Assembly (NCBI RefSeq): GCF_001280595.1
Contig: NZ_LITU01000059.1
Location: 179,241-219,259 of the forward strand
Source of the DNA: Paenibacillus xylanivorans
Lineage (GTDB): Bacteria > Bacillota > Bacilli > Paenibacillales > Paenibacillaceae
DNA length: 40,019 nucleotides
Reading direction: 5' to 3'
In this document: one piece after another, positions 25,964-34,929 of the stretch
How the letters are laid out: every line of letters starts with the position of its first letter
Position numbering within the stretch: the first letter of the stretch is position 1
Notes under the pieces: generated by a model
The model's input: the letters and a program-made list of their open reading frames with translations, nothing else
Database searches by the model: none
What the model was told of the DNA's origin: nothing
Made by a program: the position numbers and the translations under genes

Positions 25964-27556
25964 CTAACACTCCCCTTCCAGCTCCGCATCTGTCCAATGA
26001 AGCTGAACACCCTGCCGAATTAGCTGCTTCTGATAAGCGTGAAGATGCTCCGTCGAAGCCCTCACCTCAGAAGGTTCAACTTGCTGTGCAATCGCATAAG
26101 CGGCAAGGGAACCGGCAGCCTCGCCAATATTCCATTCGGTGGGATGCAGACGATAACAACCATTCGCAATCTGGGTCATGGAGATATTTTTGCAGGCCGG
26201 AAGCAAGTTCTTGACCCGAACCGGGATAAGTGCACCCAGCGGAATCTCATAGGGATGGTTTGGAATATAAAAGGTCCGCTGACTCACGGTTGTCGGATGG
26301 AGATCGAGATGATAACTGCCTACCCCCACACTGTCCTCGTAACGTTTGGCTCCCTCTGCTCCGCGCAATTCCTTGCTCACATCATGCTCGGTAATGGTAT
26401 ATAATCCTCGGATTCGCCGTGATTCCCGTATATACGGAGCTTTCGCGAGACCGTCCTCCGTACCGAGCACATCTCCACGCAGCCTTAGGCCCGGATAACC
26501 CTGTCCGCCGTCCAGACGGGGAGCTTCGCTCTGAAGCCAGTATACCAAAGAGAGGGTGAGTTGCCTCGCCCCTTCCAGATGCTGCTCACGTTCCTCCGGC
26601 GATACGCCAATGATCGGCCCGGCGTAATAATCGTTCAGTGCCCAGTTAAGCAACGTGACTTCACCATCATTCAGTGGCTTTGTCCAGATAGCCGGGTCAA
26701 CGATCCGCCGATAATCCCACAAGGAGACAATGCCCTGATCATTCGGGAACATCGTGAACTCCTTCAGCTTGGAGGTATCATTGGCATCCGAAGCGTACCA
26801 GCTCAGGATTGGATACAGTGAGAACGAAGGAACATACTGACGCCAGTAATCATAATTCTGCGGGCGGGGGATCGTGAAGTCTCCACCCGGTACATAATCC
26901 ACCGCCGCCACATGGGTAATCGACTGCATGTCTAGCGGGTCCGCATCTTCCAGGGCATGCGGCTCCCCCGTATCCCGCCGAGATTCCGCCCCACTTACAT
27001 GCTCTACTTCGGCAAGAGGAAGCAGGTCGCCGCATTCTGTGGCATCCAGATAATAGGAACCCTGGAGCTTACTCAATCTCCCACTTCGCCCTTCACGCAC
27101 AGTCACGCCTGTCACCCGCTCACCTGCTGTATCCACATGAACTGGCACGGTATGATAGAGCACTTCGATCCGGCCGGTATTCACGTAAGGGGCCAGCATT
27201 TCATGCAAAACGGCAAGCGCGACCTTCGGCTCATGCGCCAAGCGGCTCACCCAGCCATTACCGGGATTGAGAACAGGATTGCTCTTAGCAGCATCCGTAA
27301 GGGGGTAGTTCCTTCTGTAATAATCTCTGACCCTGCTGCGGAACTCGCGGTACGATGCAGTACTGCCAGATTGTTCAATCCAGCGGTGCTCATCCGGCGG
27401 CACTGCCTGTGAGGTTAATTGACCGCCAAGCCAGTCCGTCTCTTCCGTCAAAAGCACCCTCTGCCCTGCCTTCGCTGCAGCCAGCGCAGCCGCCGTCCCA
27501 CCAAGACCTCCACCAATAATGATGATGTCACTGCGTTTCTCCTGTTCAATTCTCAT
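25964..27556 (-). CDS. FAD-dependent oxidoreductase (FAD_oxidored / PF12831 type)
   Basis: A 530-residue protein. ATG at 27556 has GGGGAGGAG upstream; the open frame to 27598 is inside the ROK gene. Residues about 9-45 form the dinucleotide-binding fold: DIIIIGGGLGGTAAALAAAKAG and, after the second strand, LLTEETDWLGGQLTSQ. YLDATECGDLLPLAEVEHVSG and a C-terminal part with ACKNISMTQIANGCYRLHPTEWNIGEAAG are typical of this family. Its substrate is unknown; relatives are found in sugar-utilisation clusters. It is the last gene of the amino-sugar operon and overlaps the ROK kinase gene by 11 bases, so it likely acts on a substrate or intermediate of that pathway. Confidence 0.82.
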   Translation of the reverse strand: MRIEQEKRSDIIIIGGGLGGTAAALAAAKAGQRVLLTEETDWLGGQLTSQAVPPDEHRWIEQSGSTASYREFRSRVRDYYRRNYPLTDAAKSNPVLNPGNGWVSRLAHEPKVALAVLHEMLAPYVNTGRIEVLYHTVPVHVDTAGERVTGVTVREGRSGRLSKLQGSYYLDATECGDLLPLAEVEHVSGAESRRDTGEPHALEDADPLDMQSITHVAAVDYVPGGDFTIPRPQNYDYWRQYVPSFSLYPILSWYASDANDTSKLKEFTMFPNDQGIVSLWDYRRIVDPAIWTKPLNDGEVTLLNWALNDYYAGPIIGVSPEEREQHLEGARQLTLSLVYWLQSEAPRLDGGQGYPGLRLRGDVLGTEDGLAKAPYIRESRRIRGLYTITEHDVSKELRGAEGAKRYEDSVGVGSYHLDLHPTTVSQRTFYIPNHPYEIPLGALIPVRVKNLLPACKNISMTQIANGCYRLHPTEWNIGEAAGSLAAYAIAQQVEPSEVRASTEHLHAYQKQLIRQGVQLHWTDAELEGEC

Positions 27557-28499
27557 GCTTTGTCTCCTCCCCTTCACTGCTGCCAGACCAGCCAACACCC
27601 TCCTCGCGCAGGCTTTCCAATGCCAGCTGCGCCGCCCCGAAACAGCCTGCCCAGTTACCGAGTTCAGCTACGGATACCCGGTCTGCTAACCCGACACTGG
27701 ATAGCTTAGCGGTAAGCAACGGCCACCATATAGCCTGATCTTGGGTCACTCCGCCGCCAAGAATAATCACTTCGGGATCTACCGAGGCAGCGATATTCTC
27801 AATAACCAAAGCCAAATCAGCTATGTAACGCTCCAAAATGTACAGGGCAGCTGCTTCTCCCTGGCCTGCAGCGGTCATAATCTCTCGACCATGAGTATAG
27901 ATGTTGTCCTTCTGTTCCCGCGCCAACCGCAGCAGTGCACTACCGGAAATATATTGCTCCACGCAGCCGCGTTTACCACAATTGCAGGGCCGACCTTCAG
28001 GCACCAGAACGCTGTGTCCCCAATCGCCTCCACGCCAGTCTACACCCCGCAGCATCCTGCCAAATGCCATGTTGGCCCCTCCGACCCCGGTTCCAAGAGT
28101 CAGCATCACCAGATTCTGCTTCCCGCGGCCAGTACCAAGCCACACCTCGCCGAGCAGTGCAGCATTGGCGTCGTTATCGGCAGTCGAAGACAGGCCAAAT
28201 TCCCCGGTTGCCCACTCGGTTAGCGGCATGCCCTGCCAGCCAGGTAAATTGTTCGTAGCGTGGATCACTTCACCCGTTTCCACATTCACCCTTCCCGCCG
28301 AGGCAATGCCCAGTGCCTTCACTTCTCCATAGCTAGACAGCAGTTCACCTACTAACCCACAGAGCTGACCAAGTATGGCCTTCCGCCCCAGCCGGGCCTC
28401 TGTTGCATACGTAGCCTCCGCCAGAACGGCTCCGGCTTCATTGACCACAAGCCCCTTAATGCCTGTGCCTCCTACATCAACGCCAATGACCTGCGCCAT
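27546..28499 (-). CDS. ROK-family sugar kinase, probably N-acetylmannosamine kinase (NanK-like)
   Basis: A 317-residue protein with no HTH domain, hence kinase rather than ROK repressor. It has the N-terminal phosphate motif GVDVGGTGIKGLVV, the catalytic-region STADNDANAALLGE, LTLGTGVGGA, and the ROK zinc motif GHSVLVPEGRPCNCGKRGCVEQY. It phosphorylates a hexose or amino sugar using ATP. The neighbouring NanE epimerase suggests ManNAc as substrate, giving ManNAc-6-P. Glucokinase activity is the main alternative. It sits between the RpiR regulator and the oxidoreductase genes. Confidence 0.85.
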   Translation of the reverse strand: MAQVIGVDVGGTGIKGLVVNEAGAVLAEATYATEARLGRKAILGQLCGLVGELLSSYGEVKALGIASAGRVNVETGEVIHATNNLPGWQGMPLTEWATGEFGLSSTADNDANAALLGEVWLGTGRGKQNLVMLTLGTGVGGANMAFGRMLRGVDWRGGDWGHSVLVPEGRPCNCGKRGCVEQYISGSALLRLAREQKDNIYTHGREIMTAAGQGEAAALYILERYIADLALVIENIAASVDPEVIILGGGVTQDQAIWWPLLTAKLSSVGLADRVSVAELGNWAGCFGAAQLALESLREEGVGWSGSSEGEETKHEN

Positions 28500-28527
28500 C
28501 TGCTCTCCCCCTATTCACACAAACACT

Positions 28528-29355
28528 TCAATAAATACGGTCGATAACCGCCCTCGCCGTTAATTCCTTCATCTTTTTGGTCTCTTCGCCATGCTGGCGC
28601 TCCAGTCCCTGGCAGAGCAGGTCAATAATGAACAGCTGAGAGATTTTAGCGCCTACAGAGCCGCCTTCAAGGGGAGACTCCTTCCCGGCGGTCAATAGCA
28701 GGATATCCGCAATGGAAGCAATCGGAGATTTGGCATAGTTGGTCATGGCAATCACCTTAGCCCCGTTTTGTTTGGCCTTCATCAGCATATCGTTGGTATC
28801 CAGCGTACTGCCGGACACGCTGATACCAAAAGCCACATCACCTTCTCCCATCGTTACCGCCATCATGGACTGGATATGACTGTCGGAATTCGCTTCCGCA
28901 CGCCGCCCGATGCGCAGAAAGCGATTCTTGGCATCCATAGCTGTAATGCCTGACGAGCCTACACCGAAAAATTGCACATGACGTGCGCCATCCAGGCACT
29001 TCACCGCCTGCTCCAACTGCTCCCGATCCAGCATACCCAAGCTGGATTGCAGCACACCAACCATCGAGGCATAGAGATGGTCAGCGTAATCGTCCTCTCC
29101 CTGCTCGCCGTCTGACTGGTATTGCCGTTTCGGCAGCCCTTGGGCCAGCATTAGCTTGAAATCCTGGTAACCTTTAAATCCGATTTTGCGGCAGAATCGC
29201 ATGACCGTGGTCTCTCCCGTACCAGCAAAATCAGCCAGCTCGGTCACAGAAAAATAGATGATATTGTCCGGGTTTTCCAGTACGCAACGGGCCACTTTCT
29301 GCTCTGATTTGGTCATGGAAGGATAATACGTATTAATTCGGTCATTCATTTCCAT
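28528..29355 (-). CDS. RpiR/MurR-family transcriptional regulator (HTH + SIS)
   Basis: A 275-residue protein starting at ATG 29355 or 29349 and overlapping the NanE stop by 14 bases. The N-terminal 75 residues are the RpiR helix-turn-helix: MTKSEQKVARCVLENPDNIIYFSVTELA, then GETTVMRFCRKIGFKGYQDFK. Residues about 100-270 form an SIS sugar-phosphate-binding domain (VQFFGVGSSGITAMDAKNRF, GISVSGSTLDTNDMLMKAKQNGAKVIAMTN). It probably senses a sugar phosphate such as ManNAc-6-P or GlcNAc-6-P and controls this operon, in the way MurR and NanR-type RpiR proteins do. Its location inside the operon suggests autoregulation. Confidence 0.88.
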   Translation of the reverse strand: MEMNDRINTYYPSMTKSEQKVARCVLENPDNIIYFSVTELADFAGTGETTVMRFCRKIGFKGYQDFKLMLAQGLPKRQYQSDGEQGEDDYADHLYASMVGVLQSSLGMLDREQLEQAVKCLDGARHVQFFGVGSSGITAMDAKNRFLRIGRRAEANSDSHIQSMMAVTMGEGDVAFGISVSGSTLDTNDMLMKAKQNGAKVIAMTNYAKSPIASIADILLLTAGKESPLEGGSVGAKISQLFIIDLLCQGLERQHGEETKKMKELTARAVIDRIY

Positions 29356-30058
29356 TACTCTTCATCCTCACTTTTCTGGTCACTGCTGCAAACCGCCGGG
29401 TGATCAGCTGTGGCCGGGTAATCGCAGAGCCTACCACAACAGCGTATGCCCCCTGATTAAACGCCTCTTCCACCTGAGAGGGCTGACTGATCCGTCCTTC
29501 AGCAATGACCGGAATCTTCAACTGCTGGGCGGACATCTCCAGCAGCTCCAAATTGGGCCCTTCCTGCTGCCGGGAATACGGTGTATAACCCGATAGGGTA
29601 GTCGAAACACAGCTCACTCCAAGCGATTCAGCGTATAAAGCTTCCTCCAGAATCGAGATGTCGGCCATGGAAGATGCCCCACATGCGTTCAGATAAGTGG
29701 TGATTTGCTCCAATGTATGATTTTCCGGTCTGTTCTGGCGGGTCGCATCAAATGCAATGATATCTGCGCCGGCCTCCAGCAGCTCGTCAATTTCTCTGAG
29801 TGTTGGGGTGATGTATACAGCAGAGTCCGGGTAATTGCGCTTCACGATGCCGATAACCGGCAGCGAAACCGCCTGCTTGATCGCACGCACATCAGCTGCC
29901 CCGTTCGCCCGAATCCCAGCAGCCCCACCTTCCTCCGCAGCCGCAGCCATCCGGGCCATCATCGCCGCGCCATGCAGCGGTTCGTCAGCCAACGCCTGGC
30001 AGGAAACAATCAGACCCAAATGCAGTTTCTCCAGCATTACCTTTGTCAGGGTTCTCAC
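29342..30058 (-). CDS. nanE: N-acetylmannosamine-6-phosphate 2-epimerase
   Basis: About 238 residues; GTG at 30058 or ATG at 30037 are both possible starts, the latter giving the usual family N-terminus. This TIM-barrel enzyme converts ManNAc-6-P to GlcNAc-6-P. Diagnostic stretches are LIVSCQALADEPLHG, AAEEGGAAGIRANG, LPVIGIVKRNYPDSAVYITPT, GADIIAFDATRQNRP, CVSTTLSGYTPYSRQQEGPNLELL and IPVIAEGRISQPSQVEEAFNQGAYAVVVGSAITRP. The length matches the family (about 230). It is the firmest functional clue that the operon handles ManNAc or sialic-acid-derived sugars. Confidence 0.95.
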   Translation of the reverse strand: MRTLTKVMLEKLHLGLIVSCQALADEPLHGAAMMARMAAAAEEGGAAGIRANGAADVRAIKQAVSLPVIGIVKRNYPDSAVYITPTLREIDELLEAGADIIAFDATRQNRPENHTLEQITTYLNACGASSMADISILEEALYAESLGVSCVSTTLSGYTPYSRQQEGPNLELLEMSAQQLKIPVIAEGRISQPSQVEEAFNQGAYAVVVGSAITRPQLITRRFAAVTRKVRMKSNGNE

Positions 30059-30066
30059 CCTCTCTC

Positions 30067-31620
30067 TTATATTCTGTTTTCCTTACCCGGGTTGGATGGT
30101 ACAAATCGTACAGACAAGCCGACTTCGAACATCCGGTTCCACGGCATATAACAGTCCGTAATCTGGATGCTCCCCGCTGCACTATTGATCCGCACAGCAA
30201 GCTCTTGACGCAGTCTTTCCTCTACTCGGGCGGCAACTCGTCCGCGAGACCCATCCAGCATGTATTTGCCATAACCCATCTCCTGCACCGGGCCATTGCT
30301 AAGTTCTCCCCGAACGACTGAACAATAGCAGACATCTTCAGCATACCGGAGGGCCAGGAAATCAAGATGCGACGGTGTACGACCATAGAGCAGATAAATC
30401 ATGGCCTGCGAAATGACGGTTCCAAGCGAGTTGGAGCTGGTATTCCAGGCCGCGTATCCAGCCAGATCAAATAACATGTCTTTTTGCCGCAGCATCTTGA
30501 CCAGCTTCTGATCCCCACCATTGGCATATCCGACATCCGCTACAGCGACTGGCTTCTCCTTGCTCATGAGTAGAAAATGTCCATATTCAACTAGTTCCAT
30601 CAGATTCCGGTATACATCATAGCTGTAGAAAGAATGCTGCTGCGACACCGCCTCCGCCATCGTTTCCCCCGGTGTGCTAATTAACAGCACCAGATCCGCT
30701 TCAGTCGCACTGGGTACAATCAGCCCACCTGCAGCCAAAATCTGATATTTCAGCGTCTCATAGAAGAACCTGTCCTCGAACAGCGGGGTAACAAACGCTC
30801 CCTGAACAGATGATAATCGCGGATATACCAACGGCATCTTGCCACAAGTTTTGTTCATCATTCTGGTGAGCAATACGCAGCCAACTTCGTCCGCACCGGG
30901 ATACATATAGACTTTAAGTTCCAGATCAAGGACCGTAATACTTGACCGCACTTTCTCCTGATCCTTGGCTGTATGTCCATAAGGCGCTGAATCATCCTGC
31001 GGCACAATCATAAACTCGATAACTCCTTCTTTAACCAAGGAGAGCACTTGCTTGTTCGCTTCAATATTGATCGCCCTGCGTCCAAGGTAATCTTCCAGCA
31101 CTTCCGTTGGTAGACGTTTATCGATATCGGCTAGCTCGCGGATCTCCTCTTCAGTCGCCATCCCCAGCTCCAGCCGATGGCTGATGAAACCTTTACGAAA
31201 AATCTCCCGTCCCCAATCGGCGTAATAATCCGGCTCCTCATCTGACAGAGAATATTGTGGGCAGCGCATAATCAGTTGAAACGCGTACAGGGTTAGCTGC
31301 GGATACCGCTGCTTAATGCCCCGCAGCCGCTCCAGTCGGGCAGTCAGTTCATCCAGCTGCAGCTGGTGCAGCCTTGAAGGAATGATCCCTCCATAGAGCA
31401 GCGTATCCAATGCAACGACTGCTCCGTCCGCCCCGACACAGTTCTCCTCAAACCAGGTCCACAACTGCTCCACATCGCCCGGACGCTTTTTCAGGCCCAT
31501 GAGTTCAAGCGGGGGACGCTCCAATGTAAATTCCGTTCCTTGCGCCAATAAATACGGAAACTCATAGTTGCAAGGCCGCTCATCCAGCGGGACAAATGTT
31601 AGCTTAAACTGCTTCGGCAT
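30067..31620 (-). CDS. DUF4127 family protein
   Basis: A 517-residue protein; ATG at 31620 is chosen as the family-like start (PKQFKLTFVPLDERPCNYEFP), with AAAGGG upstream. Other DUF4127 traits are ADGAVVALDTLLYGGIIPSR, a segment with LMRCPQYSLSDEEPDYYADWG, then FMIVPQDDSAPYGHTAKDQE and VAVADVGYANGGDQKLVKML. No signal peptide or membrane helix is evident. The biochemical function is not known to me; genes of this family recur in sugar and glycan operons of Bacillota. Here it lies between the ABC permeases and NanE, nine bases from the latter, so it likely works on the imported sugar. Confidence 0.85.
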   Translation of the reverse strand: MPKQFKLTFVPLDERPCNYEFPYLLAQGTEFTLERPPLELMGLKKRPGDVEQLWTWFEENCVGADGAVVALDTLLYGGIIPSRLHQLQLDELTARLERLRGIKQRYPQLTLYAFQLIMRCPQYSLSDEEPDYYADWGREIFRKGFISHRLELGMATEEEIRELADIDKRLPTEVLEDYLGRRAINIEANKQVLSLVKEGVIEFMIVPQDDSAPYGHTAKDQEKVRSSITVLDLELKVYMYPGADEVGCVLLTRMMNKTCGKMPLVYPRLSSVQGAFVTPLFEDRFFYETLKYQILAAGGLIVPSATEADLVLLISTPGETMAEAVSQQHSFYSYDVYRNLMELVEYGHFLLMSKEKPVAVADVGYANGGDQKLVKMLRQKDMLFDLAGYAAWNTSSNSLGTVISQAMIYLLYGRTPSHLDFLALRYAEDVCYCSVVRGELSNGPVQEMGYGKYMLDGSRGRVAARVEERLRQELAVRINSAAGSIQITDCYMPWNRMFEVGLSVRFVPSNPGKENRI

Positions 31621-31646
31621 GGATGCCATCACCCTTTCTGTGTTTC

Positions 31647-32492
31647 TTATCCTTTAATCGCCCCTGCAATGCCTTCCATATAATATTTTTGGGTGAACAG
31701 GAACACAACGATAATCGGCAGCACCGAGATCATAGTCCCGGCGGCAATCCACCCGAAGTTATACGAGAACTGCCCGTTCAGATACGTCAGGGCCGCGGCC
31801 AGCGGATATTTCTGCGGATCATCCAATACCACAATCGGCCACAGGAAATTGTTCCAAAATGCCATAACCTCAAGCAAACCGATGACGGCAACCCCCGGTT
31901 TCACCAATGGCATGACAAGCTGCACGAAGATACGGAACTCAGAGGCCCCATCCATTTTGCCAGAATCCCGAATATCTGTCGGTATGCCCAGAAACGTTTG
32001 CCGCATCAGAAAGATGTTAAATACCGACACCGCAGCCGGAAGCACAACGCCAAGAAACGTATTGCCCAAATGAAAGGCCTGAATGGTTAAATAATGCACA
32101 ATCATCGCCGTCGCCGACGGAATAATCATGGTCGAGATGAGCAACGTGAAAACCAGATTACGTCCCTTGAACCGAAAGGTTGCGAGTGGATACGCCGTCA
32201 GACAGGACAAGAAGATGTTAAATACCACTCCAAGGAGCGTAATCACCACAGTATTTATGATATAGCGTGGAAAATCCATGAACGCCCACACCTGTACGTA
32301 GTTATCGAACGCGATGAAGGTCGGGAGGATCGCCGGCGGATTCGCAAACACATTACGGCCAGGCATCAGCGATACGCTGAGCAGCCACAGAAAAGGGCCC
32401 ATCATAAACAGGGCAAGCAGGATCAGCAATACGTAAGTGATCAAATAACGAAGGCTTTTTTTCATTGTTTTAGACGATAGCGTACTCCGCAT
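31647..32492 (-). CDS. ABC sugar transporter permease, MalG type
   Basis: A 281-residue protein. ATG at 32492 overlaps the preceding stop as TGATG. It has six predicted membrane helices, beginning LRYLITYVLLILLALFMMGPFLWLLSVSL. The inner-membrane coupling motif EAA is seen as DSGKMDGASEFRIFVQLVMPLVKPG. The C-terminal YYMEGIAGAIKG is typical of MalG/AraQ/UgpE proteins of the CUT1 family. It pairs with the upstream MalF-type permease; the ATPase is not encoded here and is probably a shared MsmK/MsmX-type protein elsewhere in the genome. Confidence 0.9.
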   Translation of the reverse strand: MRSTLSSKTMKKSLRYLITYVLLILLALFMMGPFLWLLSVSLMPGRNVFANPPAILPTFIAFDNYVQVWAFMDFPRYIINTVVITLLGVVFNIFLSCLTAYPLATFRFKGRNLVFTLLISTMIIPSATAMIVHYLTIQAFHLGNTFLGVVLPAAVSVFNIFLMRQTFLGIPTDIRDSGKMDGASEFRIFVQLVMPLVKPGVAVIGLLEVMAFWNNFLWPIVVLDDPQKYPLAAALTYLNGQFSYNFGWIAAGTMISVLPIIVVFLFTQKYYMEGIAGAIKG

Positions 32493-33373
32493 CAATAGGT
32501 ATTCACCCCGCCTTTCCGGTTCAGCCGGAACACCAACACACTGAGCGCTGCTATCATCACACTGACGATCAGCCCAAGCGCCGAGGCATAACCGAAATTG
32601 AACTGCTCCAGCCCTTTTTGAAAAATATAAACACTCGAGGTCAATGTGGACGTTCCCGGCCCGCCCTTGGTCAGAATATAGACCTCATCGAACACACGAA
32701 CGGCACCCATCACCGAAATTACGGTGCAAAAGAGAATATGCGGCCGCAGCAGCGGAAGCGTCACATGAACAATCAGTCTCAGCGGTCCCGCTCCGTCCAC
32801 CCTTGCAGCTTCGTACAGATCTGCCGGAATGTTCTGGAGTCCTGCCAGATAGAGCATCATGTAATAGCCGAGACCCTTCCACATGGTGATGAACATCAGA
32901 ACATACAGCGCCGTACTGCTCGTGGAAAGCCAGGAGACCTGCTCACTGAGAATGCCAACCTTCAGCAGAAGATAATTGACCACTCCATTATTGCCCAACA
33001 GCCAGCTCCAGATCAGCGCCACCGCAACCATAGAAGTTACGACCGGTATGTAGTAGGCAGCCCTGAACATTTTGAGGCCCGGAATGCGGCTGTTGACCAG
33101 AATTGCCATGAGGATCGAGATGATTTGAATCACCGGCACAACCAGCACATACACCAGCGAATTCCACAGTGATATCAAGAAATTGTGATCTTGGAAGGCC
33201 CGGGTGAAGTTATCCAGACCGACAAAATGCGTCTCCGAGATGACAGAATAATCCGTTAATGAGAGGGGTATCCCGTAAATAATCGGCCAAAAGGTAAAAA
33301 CCGCCAGAAACAACAATCCCGGTGCCATAAACGCCCATGCAGCAAAAGATTCGGATCGAATCGCCTTGTACAA
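32492..33373 (-). CDS. ABC sugar transporter permease, MalF type
   Basis: A 293-residue protein. A TTG at 33373 is preferred because GGAGG lies seven bases upstream; the frame is open to an ATG at 33421 with no ribosome site. It has six predicted membrane helices, starting AAWAFMAPGLLFLAVFTFWPIIYG. The EAA coupling loop reads LYEAARVDGAGPLRLIVHVTLPLLRP, and VFDEVYILTKGGPGTSTLTSSVYIFQKGL is characteristic of CUT1 permeases. It imports a sugar or oligosaccharide delivered by the lipoprotein encoded upstream. Confidence 0.9.
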   Translation of the reverse strand: MYKAIRSESFAAWAFMAPGLLFLAVFTFWPIIYGIPLSLTDYSVISETHFVGLDNFTRAFQDHNFLISLWNSLVYVLVVPVIQIISILMAILVNSRIPGLKMFRAAYYIPVVTSMVAVALIWSWLLGNNGVVNYLLLKVGILSEQVSWLSTSSTALYVLMFITMWKGLGYYMMLYLAGLQNIPADLYEAARVDGAGPLRLIVHVTLPLLRPHILFCTVISVMGAVRVFDEVYILTKGGPGTSTLTSSVYIFQKGLEQFNFGYASALGLIVSVMIAALSVLVFRLNRKGGVNTY

Positions 33374-33400
33374 GGCTACGCCTCCCTCTCCTCTAGGATC

Positions 33401-33420
33401 GAGGGGGAGTGCCCCCCTCA
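33401..33420 (-). other. Hairpin between binding-protein and permease genes
   Basis: GAGGGGG and CCCCCTC form a 7-bp G/C-rich stem with a 5-base loop, and no T run follows. Placed just after the binding-protein gene, it may protect the upstream mRNA end and so favour binding-protein over permease synthesis. This is inference from position. Confidence 0.45.
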
Positions 33421-33440
33421 TCAGACAGTACCGTTCATCT

Positions 33441-34754
33441 TTAGGAATCCTGGTTAAGAATTTGGTTGACTTCCTTCTCCACCGCGTTCAACGTTTCTTT
33501 AATATCTGCTCCGTTCATCAAAATTTCCTGCAACCCCCGCGCCAATGCGGAGTTGATATCTCCTGCATTCGGTACGCCGACCATGTAGTCAGTCGCTTTA
33601 TCAAGACTTTGGGAGGAAGCTACCTTGGCTTCGGCTTCCAATGAACCGTCTGATTCCGTAAAGAACGGATCTTCAATGGAGGCTTTGCTCGACGGCAGCG
33701 TATTGGCTACCTTAGAGAAAGCGGTCTGATTCTCTGCATTGGTCATAAAGGCGGCAAATTCCACTGCTTGCTCGGGATTTTTGGATTTCTGTGGCACGAC
33801 GAGATCCATGGAATTGGAGAGCCGCAGGTTCGCTTTGCCCGTTGGAAGCGTTACCGCAATTGTATTCTTGTAAACATCAGGCGCCGACTTCTTGATGAAG
33901 TTGATAAACGTCGGACCCGACAATTGGAAAGCGACCTGCTCTCCGGAAAAATACTGGATCTGCTTGCTGAATTCCGCATCCTCCTTCAGCACCACACCTT
34001 CTGCCATCAAGTCGCACATATGAGCGATCATCGCCTCTGCTTCCGGTGTATTAAAAGCGGCGGCCGTTTTGTCCTCATTTAGAATCGGGATGCCGTCGAT
34101 TGGAAACAGCTTGGAGACAAGCTGCTGTGCATATCCGGCCACTCCCGTCTTCTCATGGACCTGACGAGCCCACTCCACCAGCTCCTCTCGGGTCTGCGGC
34201 GGATTTGCCGGATCAAGGCCTGCTTCCTTCACCAGCTTAGTATTCATGAACAGCACTTCGATACCTGTGTACCATGGAAGCGCATATGCTTTGCCATCCA
34301 AAACCGTAGAATTATAAATGCCTTCAAAGTAACTCTTCGCTTCCTCATCTGTCAGGTATTCGTTCAGATTCAGCAGCGCTCCCTTGCTTCCCAATTGACT
34401 GGCAAATTCGGTATTGAGATTCACAACATCAGGGCTTTTGCCACTGGCTGTGCGGGTCAACAAACGCTGGGAGATTGCATCATAAGGATAGTCCTTCCAC
34501 TCCACTGTTACCCCGGGGTGGCTGCTCTCATAGGCAGAAATCAAATCATTGAAGTAATCGTTGAAGGTTGGCTGTAGCGCAATCGTCCAGAACTCCAACG
34601 TCACCGGCTTCCCAGCTTCCGTTCCCGTCTCCCCAGTGCTTCCCGGACTCGGCGTTCCCGCCGTATTGCCATTTCCTCCGCAGGCGGCAAGCAGCATAGA
34701 CATCATGACGACTAGCAGCAAAGATACTGTGAAGCCCTTTCTGTTGGTGGTCAC
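33441..34754 (-). CDS. Extracellular sugar-binding lipoprotein of an ABC transporter
   Basis: A 437-residue protein starting at GTG 34754 (GAGGGGG eight bases upstream). A lipoprotein signal peptide ends in the lipobox LLAAC at about residue 25, followed by a Gly/Ser/Thr linker. The mature part is a CUT1-type solute-binding fold: VTLEFWTIALQPTFNDYFNDLISAYESSHPGVTVEWKDYPYD, VVNLNTEFASQLGSKGALLNLN, GKAYALPWYTGIEVLFMNTKL, and SMDLVVPQKSKNPEQAVEFAAFMTNAENQ. It captures a carbohydrate outside the membrane and delivers it to the MalFG-type permeases. It is the first gene of the operon. Confidence 0.93.
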   Translation of the reverse strand: MTTNRKGFTVSLLLVVMMSMLLAACGGNGNTAGTPSPGSTGETGTEAGKPVTLEFWTIALQPTFNDYFNDLISAYESSHPGVTVEWKDYPYDAISQRLLTRTASGKSPDVVNLNTEFASQLGSKGALLNLNEYLTDEEAKSYFEGIYNSTVLDGKAYALPWYTGIEVLFMNTKLVKEAGLDPANPPQTREELVEWARQVHEKTGVAGYAQQLVSKLFPIDGIPILNEDKTAAAFNTPEAEAMIAHMCDLMAEGVVLKEDAEFSKQIQYFSGEQVAFQLSGPTFINFIKKSAPDVYKNTIAVTLPTGKANLRLSNSMDLVVPQKSKNPEQAVEFAAFMTNAENQTAFSKVANTLPSSKASIEDPFFTESDGSLEAEAKVASSQSLDKATDYMVGVPNAGDINSALARGLQEILMNGADIKETLNAVEKEVNQILNQDS

Positions 34755-34912
34755 ACAACATTCCCCCTCAGTTTGGTGTAAGACGGGAGTCGGCGCTTAT
34801 GTCAGTTTCCTGGCTTATCACTCCATCTTTCCAATGGAGTATATGCAGACTCTGGAATTAGAATGAAGTATTCTTCCATAAATAAATTAAAAAAAGAAAT
34901 AATTTTTCTTTT
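34755..34912 (-). promoter_or_regulatory. Upstream region of the amino-sugar operon with palindromes
   Basis: Two dyads lie in AT-rich DNA upstream of the binding-protein gene: AAAAGAAA (34892-34899) with TTTCTTTT (34905-34912), 5 bases apart; and GAAG-TATT-CTTC (34865-34876). GAAA...TTTC dyads are common RpiR-type operators, and an RpiR regulator is encoded in the operon. A TATACT at minus 34846-34841 could be a -10 box, but no good -35 box is paired with it. Confidence 0.35.
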
Positions 34913-34929
34913 ATGTTCCAGCGCTCTGC

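Noticed and set aside
27741..28332. Plus-strand frames of 107-160 codons opposite the ROK kinase gene
   Set aside because: They lie within a well-supported minus-strand gene with ROK motifs and have no family likeness or ribosome sites.
27546..28499. ROK transcriptional repressor (NagC/XylR type)
   Set aside because: The protein begins directly with the ATP-binding motif and has no N-terminal helix-turn-helix domain.
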